64,000 nt of DNA from Alistipes ihumii AP11 (GTDB taxonomy: Bacteria > Bacteroidota > Bacteroidia > Bacteroidales > Rikenellaceae), in the NCBI RefSeq assembly GCF_025144665.1, contig NZ_CP102294.1, positions 2,294,001-2,358,000 on the forward strand, written 5' to 3'. Of this stretch, positions 36,127 through 45,599 are shown in pieces (the stretch's first letter is position 1; each line of letters begins with the position of its first letter). A program made the translations under genes and the position numbers. Below the pieces are notes generated by a model, which did not search any database, had not been told where the DNA came from, and saw only the letters and a program-made list of their open reading frames with translations.

Positions 36127-39100
36127 TCAGAATACGACGTTGATGCCGATGTTGTAGGTCCGGTAGGCGGGGAAGTCCCAATAGTTGCTTTCCGGTCCGA
36201 AGTCGCCCGATTTCATGCGGTCCCATGTCCAGAGGTTCTGTCCGCTCAGGTAGATACGGACTTTTTCCGCTGAGATGGCTCGTGAAATCCGGGCCGGCAG
36301 CGTGTACGAGATCATCACGTTCTTCAGTCGGAGGAATGCCAAATCGTAGAGATAATAGTCGCTGGGCTGGTGGCTGGTGCTGGTGTTCATCGAGAGGGCA
36401 GGCCCCGAGATCGGCTCGCCGTTGGCCACCCGTTCCCATGTCCATGCGTTCCAGTGGCGGGCGCCGTAGATGCCCGAATAATTGTTCTCGTAGATGCCGA
36501 CGCCGCTTTTGACCGAGTTGCACTGGCCCTGTCCTTGGAACAGCACGCTGAAATCCCATGACCGGTATGTGAAGCCGGCCGAGAAGGAGTACTGTATCTT
36601 GGGCATCCAGCCTTTGTTCAGGGGGACTTGGTCGGCTTCGGTGATCCGGCCGTCCTCGTTCAGGTCGACGTACTTCAGGTCGCCCAAGCGGGGAGTGCCG
36701 AACGAGTGCTCGGGTGCCGCGTCCAGCTCCTCCTGCGTGTTGTAGTAGCCGTCGGTGACGTATCCGAACTGGGTGCCCACGGGGAATCCTTCCGTTCGGT
36801 GGCGGTATACGTAGCCCTCGTCCTTGATCGCCTCGGCTACGTCGATCACCTTGTTGTCGGCCCATGTGAACGTGCCGTAGGCGAATACGCGCCAGTCCTT
36901 GTTGATCTGCTTGGTGAAGCCGAGCGAAAGGTCTACGCCGTGATTCTCGAACTTGCCGACATTCGTCTTGGGGTAGTTGCCCAGCGGTACGCCCTGATAG
37001 GCGGGAATGCGGGCGACGGCCTGAACGACCATGTTGTCCATCCGTTCCTTGAAGTAGTCGAGCGAGAGGGTCAGCGAGTTGAACAGCCCGATGTCGATGC
37101 CGTAGTTCTGCTTCTTCGATACCTCGGCCTCGAACAGCGGGTTGCCGATCAGACCCTCCTGAAGCACGTAGCGGTAAGCGGTCACGGTTCCTCCGCGCAC
37201 CTGCCGCACGTCGTCCATGTAGGAGAAGCGCTGAGAGTCGAGCAGGTCGTTGGCGGTTTTGCCGTAGGAGGCTCTGATTTTGAGCAGCGTGAGCCAGCGC
37301 GAGTCGCGCAGAAAGGCCTCGTTCGAGGCGACCCATGCGCCCGATACGGAAGGAGTAGCCATGAAGCGGTGGTCGCGGGCGAACTGGTCGGAACCCGAAT
37401 AGCCCAGGTCGAACTTCACCAGATAGCGGTCGTCGTATCCGTAAGTGGCTTGGAATCCGGAGTGGAGTCTTTTGTAATTCAGGTTGTTGGCTCCGCTTCC
37501 GGTGTATTGCTGCGAGAGGCTCTGGTAAAGCATGTATCCCATCGCGCTGACGCTGTGCCGTCCGAACCGGCGGGCGTAGTCCAAATGGACGATGCCGTCC
37601 AGATGGTAGTACTCGGTACTTCCCTTGCCGACGGACAGGGGAGTGTCGATGTCGCTTCCTTTGCGGACGAACTCGAGCACGTCGTAGTCATCCGTCCGCC
37701 GGTATTTCTCGTAGCTTTGCGTCGTGATGTGATAGCCGTTGGCATTGGTCTGGTAGGCGAATACGCCGCTCAGCGAGAGTCCCTTGGTCAGAAAGCTCAT
37801 GTCCAGATTCAGTCCGACCTGCGAGTTGATGTTCGTGACGGTCGTCCGCGTGAATCCGGCCCGGTTCAGGCGTCCGTAGGCGGGAAAGTCGTAATCCTGC
37901 GTCACGACGACCTTTCCGTCGGGCGTCAGAGGACCGGGCGTCGTCGGCGGAACGATGAACAGGCTCTGGTAGATGCCGTACAGCGAGTAGGTCGCGTTAT
38001 CGGGCGTCCGCTCGCGGCGGATGTTGCCGCTCAGATTGACATAGCCGCTCAGGTACTTGTTCAGCTTGACGTCCACGTTCGTGCGGTAGTTGAACCACGT
38101 GAAGTTCGGGTTGGACTTGTATTCCTCGTTCTCGGTCTTGAACCAGCTGCCCTGATGCAGGAAGCTGACGTTCGAGAAGAAGCGGACGTTGTCGTTTCCG
38201 CCCGATACGTTGACATTGACGCGCTGCTGCGACGAAAGTCTTTTCATGAACATGTGGTACCAGTCGTTGTCGGGGTACAGCTCGCGGTTCTCGCCCGACT
38301 TGAACTGGGCGATCTGCTCCTCGGTGAAGGGGAGCCGGTCGCCGCTCAGGCCGTCGTTGATGGCGGCTTGCCGGCGCATCGTGGCGTATTCCCACGAGCT
38401 GTAAATGCGCGGATGGGTGATCCATTGCTGGAACGACTGGTCGAAGCTGGCCTCGATCTTGGTGCGGCCGGGCTGCCCGCGCTTGGTCGTGATGACCAGT
38501 ACGCCGTTGGCGCCCTGAATGCCGTACAAGGCTGCCGTCGAGGCGTCTTTGAGGAAAGTGACCGTCTCGATCTCGTTCGCGTTGATGTACTGATAGGATT
38601 CGTTGGCGTTATACGAGCACGGAATGCCGTCGATGACTACCAGCGGCGTCGTGTTGTAGTTCTGGGTGTGGAGTCCGCGTCCTATTGCGTAGAGTTTCTC
38701 GCGCGTAGGCTCGGACTGGTACTCGTCCAGATAGAGGCCCGTCAGGCGGCCGGTCAGCGCCTGAGACAGGCTGGCTACCGGGCTTTTGCGCAACTCGTCG
38801 CCCGTGACGACCGAGACGGCGCCCGATACGTCCTTGAGCTTCTGGTCGGTATAGCCCATATGGATGGTCTGGTCGCCGTAGTGCCCGTCGGCGAGCATCT
38901 TCACGTCGACGTCGGCGCCTTTCCGGTAGGGAACGCTTTGGTCGGCATATCCCAAATAGGAGAATACGACCCGGTCGCTGCCGTCGTTGACGTCGATCGA
39001 GTACGATCCGTCTTTCTGCGTGACGGAGCGGTTGTTTCCGTTGGCCGAGCGAATGGCGACACCGACCAGCGGCTTGCCGAACTCGTCGCGGACCATGCCC

Positions 39101-39222
39101 TTCATGGCCGCGCCTTTCTGCGCGTACGCGGCCGACAGGGGACCGGTCAGCATGAGTACGAGCAGCAACGATATTTTGATAAGGGTTTTATGTGTCATCT
39201 CGTTTGTCGGTTTTAAATCCAT
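36127..39222 (-). CDS. SusC-like TonB-dependent transporter (pair 2)
   Basis: 1031 residues; a second ATG at 39198 (residue 9) could be the true start, as the signal peptide begins there (Lys-Thr-Leu-Ile-Lys, ending Ala-Tyr-Ala-Gln). A carboxypeptidase-regulatory-like domain (about 38-112), a plug (about 118-235, with Gly-Ile-Gln-Gly-Ala-Asn-Gly-Val-Leu-Val-Ile-Thr-Thr-Lys) and a large barrel ending in Asn-Val-Val-Phe follow. The TonB-box region reads Thr-Ile-His-Met-Gly-Tyr-Thr-Asp-Gln, unlike the common Glu-Val-Val-Val-Gly-Tyr-Gly. It imports a glycan or peptide through the outer membrane. Confidence 0.95.
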   Translation of the reverse strand: MDLKPTNEMTHKTLIKISLLLVLMLTGPLSAAYAQKGAAMKGMVRDEFGKPLVGVAIRSANGNNRSVTQKDGSYSIDVNDGSDRVVFSYLGYADQSVPYRKGADVDVKMLADGHYGDQTIHMGYTDQKLKDVSGAVSVVTGDELRKSPVASLSQALTGRLTGLYLDEYQSEPTREKLYAIGRGLHTQNYNTTPLVVIDGIPCSYNANESYQYINANEIETVTFLKDASTAALYGIQGANGVLVITTKRGQPGRTKIEASFDQSFQQWITHPRIYSSWEYATMRRQAAINDGLSGDRLPFTEEQIAQFKSGENRELYPDNDWYHMFMKRLSSQQRVNVNVSGGNDNVRFFSNVSFLHQGSWFKTENEEYKSNPNFTWFNYRTNVDVKLNKYLSGYVNLSGNIRRERTPDNATYSLYGIYQSLFIVPPTTPGPLTPDGKVVVTQDYDFPAYGRLNRAGFTRTTVTNINSQVGLNLDMSFLTKGLSLSGVFAYQTNANGYHITTQSYEKYRRTDDYDVLEFVRKGSDIDTPLSVGKGSTEYYHLDGIVHLDYARRFGRHSVSAMGYMLYQSLSQQYTGSGANNLNYKRLHSGFQATYGYDDRYLVKFDLGYSGSDQFARDHRFMATPSVSGAWVASNEAFLRDSRWLTLLKIRASYGKTANDLLDSQRFSYMDDVRQVRGGTVTAYRYVLQEGLIGNPLFEAEVSKKQNYGIDIGLFNSLTLSLDYFKERMDNMVVQAVARIPAYQGVPLGNYPKTNVGKFENHGVDLSLGFTKQINKDWRVFAYGTFTWADNKVIDVAEAIKDEGYVYRHRTEGFPVGTQFGYVTDGYYNTQEELDAAPEHSFGTPRLGDLKYVDLNEDGRITEADQVPLNKGWMPKIQYSFSAGFTYRSWDFSVLFQGQGQCNSVKSGVGIYENNYSGIYGARHWNAWTWERVANGEPISGPALSMNTSTSHQPSDYYLYDLAFLRLKNVMISYTLPARISRAISAEKVRIYLSGQNLWTWDRMKSGDFGPESNYWDFPAYRTYNIGINVVF

Positions 39223-39237
39223 TAAAGAAATTGGCTG

Positions 39238-41178
39238 CTACCATCCGGGATTCTGCCAGTTCATGCCGGTAATCGACTCCAAGCGGGAAGCCTCGGCCAA
39301 CGGAAGCGGCAGGAACAGGAACTTGTTCGTGTAGCAAGCGTACCCGTTGTCGCGTATCTTGATCCGCTGGTAGGTGTAAGTGCCGTTCGGCTGCTCGTCG
39401 ATCTGCATGGCCGTGGTATAGTGCAGGATATCTTCCAAATTGCCGTCGGGCTGCTGCCAGCGGCGGATGTCGAAGAAGCGGTGCTCCTCGAAAAACAGCT
39501 CGATGCGGCGCTCGGCGCGGATTTCCCGGATCAGCGCCGCCTGATCGGTCGTCGTGATATGGGGCATGGCTACCCGGTCGCGGATCTCTTTCAGCGCTTC
39601 GAGCGCGTCGGACGTGTGCCCGGCTTCAGCCGCTGCTTCGGCATAGTTCAGGATGATCTCTGCGAAGCGGAAATGTTTGAAGCCGGGGGCGTCGTTGCGT
39701 GGTGAAGTTGGGTTTTTGGTTGGGTTCAGGTATTTTCGCGAGTAATAGCCGGTGCGCGTGCGCTGCCGCTTGTTCGTCGTGGACGCCTTGAGGTCGGAGC
39801 CGGTCCACGGGTCGGTTTGGCTGCAATCGATTTCCCGCGCGCGGAACGTATTCACGGCGTATTCGCCTTCGGCAAAGCTCCAGCGGGTATAGCGCTTCGA
39901 GCCGTGATAATAGATCGAGGCATAGAAGCGCGGATCGCGGAAGCAGGAGTACGGGTCGCTTTCGCTGTATGCTTCGTTTTTGGAGTCTTTGGCATTGGGG
40001 TTGAGGTTGGGCTGCGTATGCTCGACGTTCAGGTAGGGCCTGCTCAGGTCGAGAATCCAGTCTCCCTCGTTCGTCGGGTAGGCGTCCACCATTTCCTGCG
40101 TCGGAACGGGGCCGGACTTGTATCCTTCCTGCATGCCGACGCCGCCGATATGGTAGACCTGCCCGTTGCCGTTGCGGTCTTCCCAGATCGTTTCCAAGTC
40201 GCGCCCCCCGCCGTAGTCGTGCCACTCGCAGAAATACTCGTTCAGTGCGGCTGCTGCAGCGGCTTGGTCGGCCGGATAACCTTCGGGCGTGATCAGGGCC
40301 TGATCGTTCGTATACTCCTCGATTTTCGAAGTCTTGTAGAGTTCGTAGCCGGCGCTCTTGATCGCGTTGTAGGCGTCTTGCGTCACTTCGTATGCCTTAT
40401 CCCAAAGGTTGTTGCCTCCGTTATATAACGGACTGGCCGCATAGAGCATCACGCGCGACTTGATCGCCCATGCAACCGCCTTGGTGACGCGCTGCTGCTC
40501 GGCACTGGTAGTGATTCTCCATGGCAAGGCATCCGTATTGATCGCCGAGTCGCAGTCGCTCAGGATGAAATCGGTCAGGTCGGTGATCGATGCCGGTGTC
40601 AGTCCCGAAAAATCATCGGCCATGTTATAGGGCGTGTCCTCTATCGGCAACGTAGGACCGTAGAGGCGCAGCAACAGCATGTAGTAGTAGGCCCGCAGTA
40701 CGTGCGCTTCGGCTTTCCACCGCTGCCTGTCGGACTCGCTGTCTACGTTGGCCGTCCCGATGCGGCTGATGAAGTAACTGCAGTTCCAGATGGCGTTCCA
40801 GTAGGCTTCCCAATAGCTTTGGGCCGCTGCGTCGGCATAGAGCGCACCGTTGCCGATATTGCCGATGTCGGTGCCGCCGGCCGAAATGTTTCCGTTGTAC
40901 ATGTTGTTCGGAACCATGCCCGAACCGTCGCTGTCGGCATCGTTGTCAAAGCACTCGTCGCTGGTGCAGACGAACCAGTTCGTCCAGAAATAGTACCGAT
41001 ACCCGCACTTGGGAATCTTCCAGTAGCAGTTGTTCAGAAAGGCGCCGGTCTTGTCGTTGTCGGCAAATACGTCGTCGTAGCTGATTTTCCCGTCGGGAGC
41101 CGTGTCCAGCACCTTGGCGCACGAGCCCATTGCAAGCGCCGCTACGGCGACCGGCAAGAAAAGGTATTTTATTTTCAT
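39238..41178 (-). CDS. SusD-like outer-membrane lipoprotein (pair 1)
   Basis: 646 residues, longer than typical SusD (about 550). The lipoprotein signal ends at Cys20 (Ala-Met-Gly-Ser-Cys). An acidic patch with Asp and Glu follows near 76-87. The C-terminal SusD signature Arg-Arg-Ile-Glu-Leu-Phe-Phe-Glu-Glu-His-Arg-Phe-Phe-Asp-Ile-Arg-Arg-Trp is present near 560-577, and it ends in Trp-Gln-Asn-Pro-Gly-Trp as does the other SusD. It lies 19 bases after its SusC and 15 bases before the second SusC. Confidence 0.95.
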   Translation of the reverse strand: MKIKYLFLPVAVAALAMGSCAKVLDTAPDGKISYDDVFADNDKTGAFLNNCYWKIPKCGYRYYFWTNWFVCTSDECFDNDADSDGSGMVPNNMYNGNISAGGTDIGNIGNGALYADAAAQSYWEAYWNAIWNCSYFISRIGTANVDSESDRQRWKAEAHVLRAYYYMLLLRLYGPTLPIEDTPYNMADDFSGLTPASITDLTDFILSDCDSAINTDALPWRITTSAEQQRVTKAVAWAIKSRVMLYAASPLYNGGNNLWDKAYEVTQDAYNAIKSAGYELYKTSKIEEYTNDQALITPEGYPADQAAAAAALNEYFCEWHDYGGGRDLETIWEDRNGNGQVYHIGGVGMQEGYKSGPVPTQEMVDAYPTNEGDWILDLSRPYLNVEHTQPNLNPNAKDSKNEAYSESDPYSCFRDPRFYASIYYHGSKRYTRWSFAEGEYAVNTFRAREIDCSQTDPWTGSDLKASTTNKRQRTRTGYYSRKYLNPTKNPTSPRNDAPGFKHFRFAEIILNYAEAAAEAGHTSDALEALKEIRDRVAMPHITTTDQAALIREIRAERRIELFFEEHRFFDIRRWQQPDGNLEDILHYTTAMQIDEQPNGTYTYQRIKIRDNGYACYTNKFLFLPLPLAEASRLESITGMNWQNPGW

Positions 41179-41197
41179 AATATTGATTTTAATAGGA

Positions 41198-44100
41198 TTA
41201 GAACGTGATATTCACTCCGACGTTCATCATTTTCGTCAGGGGGTATCCGATCGGGTCGTCCTGCTCGGGATCGATATGGTCGGCGACCTGAGGCGAATGG
41301 GTCCACAGGTTCTGCCCGCTCACGTAAACCCGAACCTTGCTGATGCCTATCGCGCGGAGCCAGCGCTGGGGAAGCGTGTAGCCGAGCTCGATGTTCTTCA
41401 GACGGATGAACGAGCGGTCGAAAACGAAGAAGTCGTTCGCCCGCGTGTTCACATTATCGCCCGTGTGCAGCGCGGGGTAGGTGATTTTCTCGCCGTTTTC
41501 GTAGCGCTCCTTGGTCCATGCCCGCTTGTGATAGTTGTAGTAGGTGCCTTCCTTGGTCCATTCGTACACGTTCTGAGTAGTGCCCGAGAAATGGGAGTAT
41601 TTCGAAACGCCTTGGAAGAAAATCGTGAAGTCGATACCCTTGTAGTCGAGTCCGAGCGTGAATCCGTAAGTAATGCGCGGAATCTTCGTGTAGCGGAGGG
41701 GAACCTGGTCTTTCTCGTCCACCACCCCGTCATCGTTCAGGTCCATGTACTTGAAGTCGCCGAGTCCCGGCGTTCCGAAACTGTATTTCGTATGAGACAG
41801 GTATTCGTCCAGCTCTTCCTGCGTGTTGAAAAAGCCGTTGCCGTTGCTGTAGTCGATTTTGTAGCCCCAGTTCGTGTTGATCGGGAAACCGGTCTGGCGG
41901 TAACGGTAGACGTAGTCTGAAGGATTGATCGGTTCGTCCATGTAGATCTGCTTGTTCTTGTTGTAGTTGAACATGCCCCGGAACTGCAAGGTGAGGTCCT
42001 TGGCGACCCTTTTGATATAGTTCAGCTCGATTTCAAAGCCCTGGTTTTTGACTTTGCCCATGTTCATTTTGGGAATATTGGCCAGCGGCGTGCCTTGAAT
42101 CATCGGTACCGACTTGCGATCGATCAGGATGTCTTCCCGGTTCTCGATGAAGTAGTCGAATGTCAGGTTCAGCTCGCTCCACAGTTGCAGGTCGAAGCCG
42201 TAGTTCTGCTTCTTGGCGATTTCCCATGACAGATTGGGGTTGCCCAACAGTCCGGCACTGACTCCCTGCCCGTTGCCGAGGCTTCCCAGCGTGCCGCCTC
42301 CCATCGTGATGTTGTCGATGTACAGGAAGCGGTTATTGCCGAGCTTGTCGTTGCCGACCTTGCCGTACGAGGCGCGAAGTTTGAGCATCGTCAGCGTGCG
42401 GCTATCTTTGAGAAACTTTTCGTTGCTGATTACCCAGCCGGCCGATACGGCGGGGAAAAAGCCGTAGCGGTTAGAGGGCGCGAACTGCTCGGAGCCGTTA
42501 TAGCCCATGTTGAACTCGAACAGGTACCGGTTGTCGAAGTCGTATGTGGCCCGCGCGACGAGTCCCATCACGTTATACGGTAAATCGCCTCCGTTCGTTT
42601 CCCAATAGTCGCGCTGGACGAGCAGCATGCCTCCTACCGTGTGGAGACCGAACGTACGGTTGTAGTTCAGCGAGGCCTGCAGGTTGATCGTGTAGCGCGA
42701 GGCTGCGCTCTTGCTGATCGTCAGCGGCGAGTATTCCTGATTCGAGTAAATCGAGTAGGAGGGAACGTCGTCCACGTTGCTCACGACGTAGAGCAGTTGT
42801 CGCTGTGCGGCGTCGAGGTTGGTGACGGCCAAGGCGTCGTAAGAGGCCATCCCTTTCAGACTGAGCCCTTTGGTGATGAAGCTCAGGTCCCATTCGCCTC
42901 CCAGCGTGGCGTTCAGACTCGTGTTGACGTCGTTGTGATAGCCTTGGCGGTTGATTACTTCCATGGCCGAACGGTCCAAATAGGTCGGGAAGACCAGAGC
43001 CTTCTCGTCCAGTCCGGAGTAGGGATCGACATAGGGGCCCGGCGTGATCGGCGTGATCGTCGTGGCTTGGTACAGCACGTCGCGCATCATCCAACCCGTA
43101 TCCGTGTTGGGATAGGTACTGCCGCTCGGCATGTTGACCTGTTCGATGTACGTGCCCAGATTCAGAAAAGCCTTGAAGCTCTTGGTCACCTGATAGTCCA
43201 GATTCGCCCGGAAGCTGTAACGGTCCATTTTGGCCGACGGGTCGTAGCCGAGGAAGGATTTGGGCTCGACCTTCAGGTTGCCGCCCTGATGCAGATAGGC
43301 CGCGTTGACGAAATACTTGACTTTTTCCGTCCCGCCGCTGATGTTCATGTTGACGCGGGTCTGGGGCGTGTAGCGCTTGATCAGCTCCCGATAATAGTCG
43401 TGGTTCGGATACAGGTACTGCATCTGAGCCGCCTTCTTGGCGTAATCCGGATCGTTCGGATCGAGCCCTTTCAGCGGGTCGGCATACTTGGCCCGGGTAA
43501 TTGCATCGAAGGGAGCTTCCTTATGGTCGTTTCTCGAAGCCTGATTCCGCAGGTCGATGTATTCGAGCGAGGTGAGGCGCTCCGGTTCCCGCGTGAACGA
43601 GGTCCAGCTCTGCTCGAAGTTCAAATCGAGCTTGGCCTTGCCGGTCTGTCCGCGCTTGGTCGTGATCAGGATCGCTCCGTTGGCTCCGCGCACGCCGAAT
43701 ACGGCCGTAGCCGAGGCGTCCTTCAGCACGGACACGTTGTCCACCTCGTCCGCGCTCAGGTAGTCCATATTGTCGCGCGGCACGCCGTCGATCAGAATCA
43801 GCGGACTTGTGCCGTTGATCGTAGCGGCACCTCGAAGCATCAGCGTCGATTGGTCCTTACCCGGCTGGCCGCCTCTCTGCTGGAGGGAGGTCAGACCCGA
43901 CAGGCGTCCGGCCAAGGCCGTGGAGAGGTTCGCCGACGAACTTTGCTTGAGCTCCTTGGTCTGAACCGACGAAACCGAGCCGGTTACCGAAACTTTTTTC
44001 TGGGTTCCGTAGGCTACGACGACGACTTCGTCGATGTTCTGCGAGTTGTCCTGAAGAGCTACTTTCAAGGATGTCTTGTTGCCGACCGCTATCTCCTGAG

Positions 44101-44437
44101 TGTTGTAGCCCAAATAAGAAAATACGAGGGTAGCCCCGGGTTCGACCGAGAGCTGGAAATGTCCCTGCGCATCGGTCGTCGTGCCGGTAGTGGTGTTCTT
44201 GACCATGACGGTCACTCCTACCAGAGGTTCGCCCGACTCGTCGGTAACGGTACCCGAAACGGGCTGCTTGGCTTGCTGGGCGGATAACGGGGCCGCTCCG
44301 AGATGGCCGCTCTCCGCAGCATAGGCTCCGAACGGAGCCGACGCCAGCAGAGCGAGTGCGGCGAATATCCTCGCTCCGGCTCGGGTGCCGCTCGTTGCTG
44401 TCATCCATGTCCATACGCTGAGTAGAGGTTTGTTCAT
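41198..44437 (-). CDS. SusC-like TonB-dependent transporter (pair 1)
   Basis: 1079 residues, first gene of the unit. A long N-terminal signal region ends near Ala-Tyr-Ala (residues 38-40). The carboxypeptidase-regulatory-like domain (about 58-130) has Gly-Thr-Val-Thr-Asp-Glu-Ser-Gly-Glu-Pro-Leu and Phe-Ser-Tyr-Leu-Gly-Tyr. The TonB-box region is a standard Asp-Glu-Val-Val-Val-Val-Ala-Tyr-Gly-Thr-Gln, followed by the plug with Leu-Lys-Asp-Ala-Ser-Ala and Gly-Ala-Ile-Leu-Ile-Thr-Thr-Lys-Arg, and a barrel that ends in Asn-Ile-Thr-Phe. With its SusD it forms an outer-membrane glycan importer. No sensor or glycosidase gene is adjacent. Confidence 0.96.
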   Translation of the reverse strand: MNKPLLSVWTWMTATSGTRAGARIFAALALLASAPFGAYAAESGHLGAAPLSAQQAKQPVSGTVTDESGEPLVGVTVMVKNTTTGTTTDAQGHFQLSVEPGATLVFSYLGYNTQEIAVGNKTSLKVALQDNSQNIDEVVVVAYGTQKKVSVTGSVSSVQTKELKQSSSANLSTALAGRLSGLTSLQQRGGQPGKDQSTLMLRGAATINGTSPLILIDGVPRDNMDYLSADEVDNVSVLKDASATAVFGVRGANGAILITTKRGQTGKAKLDLNFEQSWTSFTREPERLTSLEYIDLRNQASRNDHKEAPFDAITRAKYADPLKGLDPNDPDYAKKAAQMQYLYPNHDYYRELIKRYTPQTRVNMNISGGTEKVKYFVNAAYLHQGGNLKVEPKSFLGYDPSAKMDRYSFRANLDYQVTKSFKAFLNLGTYIEQVNMPSGSTYPNTDTGWMMRDVLYQATTITPITPGPYVDPYSGLDEKALVFPTYLDRSAMEVINRQGYHNDVNTSLNATLGGEWDLSFITKGLSLKGMASYDALAVTNLDAAQRQLLYVVSNVDDVPSYSIYSNQEYSPLTISKSAASRYTINLQASLNYNRTFGLHTVGGMLLVQRDYWETNGGDLPYNVMGLVARATYDFDNRYLFEFNMGYNGSEQFAPSNRYGFFPAVSAGWVISNEKFLKDSRTLTMLKLRASYGKVGNDKLGNNRFLYIDNITMGGGTLGSLGNGQGVSAGLLGNPNLSWEIAKKQNYGFDLQLWSELNLTFDYFIENREDILIDRKSVPMIQGTPLANIPKMNMGKVKNQGFEIELNYIKRVAKDLTLQFRGMFNYNKNKQIYMDEPINPSDYVYRYRQTGFPINTNWGYKIDYSNGNGFFNTQEELDEYLSHTKYSFGTPGLGDFKYMDLNDDGVVDEKDQVPLRYTKIPRITYGFTLGLDYKGIDFTIFFQGVSKYSHFSGTTQNVYEWTKEGTYYNYHKRAWTKERYENGEKITYPALHTGDNVNTRANDFFVFDRSFIRLKNIELGYTLPQRWLRAIGISKVRVYVSGQNLWTHSPQVADHIDPEQDDPIGYPLTKMMNVGVNITF

Positions 44438-44560
44438 AGATAGAAATTTTAGGTTAAAAATTAAGTTTTAGGACTATTCCTGGTGTAGTCGTAAGACAAA
44501 AACTTCCGTAAATATAAAAGTTTTATTATTTAAAAAAGAACGTAGGGGAATGTTTTTTGT

Positions 44561-44576
44561 ATTTAACCGGTTAAAT
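44561..44576. promoter_or_regulatory. 16-bp perfect palindrome, possible operator
   Basis: ATTTAACCGGTTAAAT is its own reverse complement. It lies about 124 bases before the susC start. The symmetry suggests a dimeric regulator. The short length and lack of loop argue against a terminator. Confidence 0.5.
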
Positions 44577-45133
44577 TTCATGTGTTTTGGCCTTTTTTTT
44601 GAAATCCTGGAATGATTTTCCGCCTTTTTAATAACAAAAATCGGCAGGATATGCCATGTAAAGTCGGGGACGGATGCGAATGGTTTGATTTTCAAAGCGG
44701 CATAATGAGAGGGTATAAGAAAATATGGGGTTAACGTTTTGATATTCAATACAATATTTCTAGTAAAGCCTTTTTGAAACAAATTTCGGACCGTAGGTAG
44801 TATTATTAAAGAAACGCGTTACGGCGCGGTCCGATCGGAAGAATCGAGCGCGTTTGAGAATGTTTCCCTTTCAAAATTGGGGGGGTGTCTGTGGCGACTT
44901 TTGTCCGAAGCGTGCGGGCTTATCGTTCGACGGAAGCGATGATATTGTCCTGCCGGTTGCCGGTACATCGTTTCCGGCTGGCCTCGGATTCCGGCGTTTC
45001 CTTGTTGCACGATTGTTCTTGGGCAGGGAGCTCCCTTTACTTTTTTTATCCGCAGTCCGGATTCTTCGGGCCGGTTCGGGTGCGGGACTTCGGTTTCGAT
45101 GCTGCCGGAGGCTTTTTGTTCGGATAAAAATAT

Positions 45134-45141
45134 TACTTTTG
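45134..45141 (+). promoter_or_regulatory. -7 box of ftsL-ftsI
   Basis: TACTTTTG fits TAnnTTTG and gives a leader of about 15 bases before the ATG at 45162. A TTTG lies only 15 bases upstream, so the -33 spacing is poor. Confidence 0.55.
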
Positions 45142-45161
45142 TTCGTACAAATTGGCCGGGT

Positions 45162-45596
45162 ATGGATATGGAGGATGATTTCGGGCGATCGTGGCGACAG
45201 GACGGACCTGCGGAAGGTCCCTCTGCCGCCGTGCCGGAGCGGGAGCGACAGCCCGATCCGCAGCCCGTGCGTCCACCCTCGCGTTTCGAGCGTTATGTGG
45301 GGCAAATGCTTTCGGGCAGCTTCTTGATGCGGGCCGAAGTGCGGCGGCAGTATCCCTACGTGCTGTTCATGGCTTTGCTGATGTTTCTGTATATCGCCAA
45401 CGGGTTTCATATTCAGAAGCTGCACCGCCGTCACGACCGTCTGACCGAGCAGGTCAAGGAACTGAGGGCGCGGTCGCTGACCGTGTCGTCGCTGAGGATG
45501 ATCTCCACGCGGCAGAGCGAAATTATCCGGGAGCTGGAACTGCGGGGAATTCCGCTCGAGGAGTCGCTGAGTCCCCCGAAAGTGATCGAGAAATAG
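45162..45596 (+). CDS. ftsL: FtsL-like division protein
   Basis: 144 residues from the ATG at 45162: a cytoplasmic Pro/Glu-rich tail (1-60), one membrane helix (about 65-83) and a periplasmic coiled coil (85-130). This topology, the place just before ftsI and the 3-base spacing identify it as the Bacteroidetes FtsL, a member of the divisome core with FtsQ and FtsB. Sequence similarity to other FtsL is always weak, so this call rests on context and topology. Confidence 0.8.
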   Translation: MDMEDDFGRSWRQDGPAEGPSAAVPERERQPDPQPVRPPSRFERYVGQMLSGSFLMRAEVRRQYPYVLFMALLMFLYIANGFHIQKLHRRHDRLTEQVKELRARSLTVSSLRMISTRQSEIIRELELRGIPLEESLSPPKVIEK

Positions 45597-45599
45597 ACG

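Larger units (their letters stand above)
44438..45161. other. Divergent leader region with a palindrome
   Basis: 724 AT-rich bases between susC pair 1 (minus) and the ftsL-like gene (plus). The part near susC is probably a long mRNA leader. A 16-base palindrome lies at 44561-44576 and an ftsL promoter at 45134. I find no TAnnTTTG box for susC, so a sigma factor or activator of another kind may be used. The 102-residue minus-strand frame here has no coding features. Confidence 0.6.

Noticed and set aside
36628-39216. 862-codon plus-strand frame
   Set aside because: Antisense to the second SusC gene, with a Val/Arg/Asp-rich composition typical of a shadow frame.
44474-44782. 102-codon minus-strand frame upstream of susC
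   Set aside because: AT-rich with no coding signature, and it lies in the probable leader of the susC transcript.
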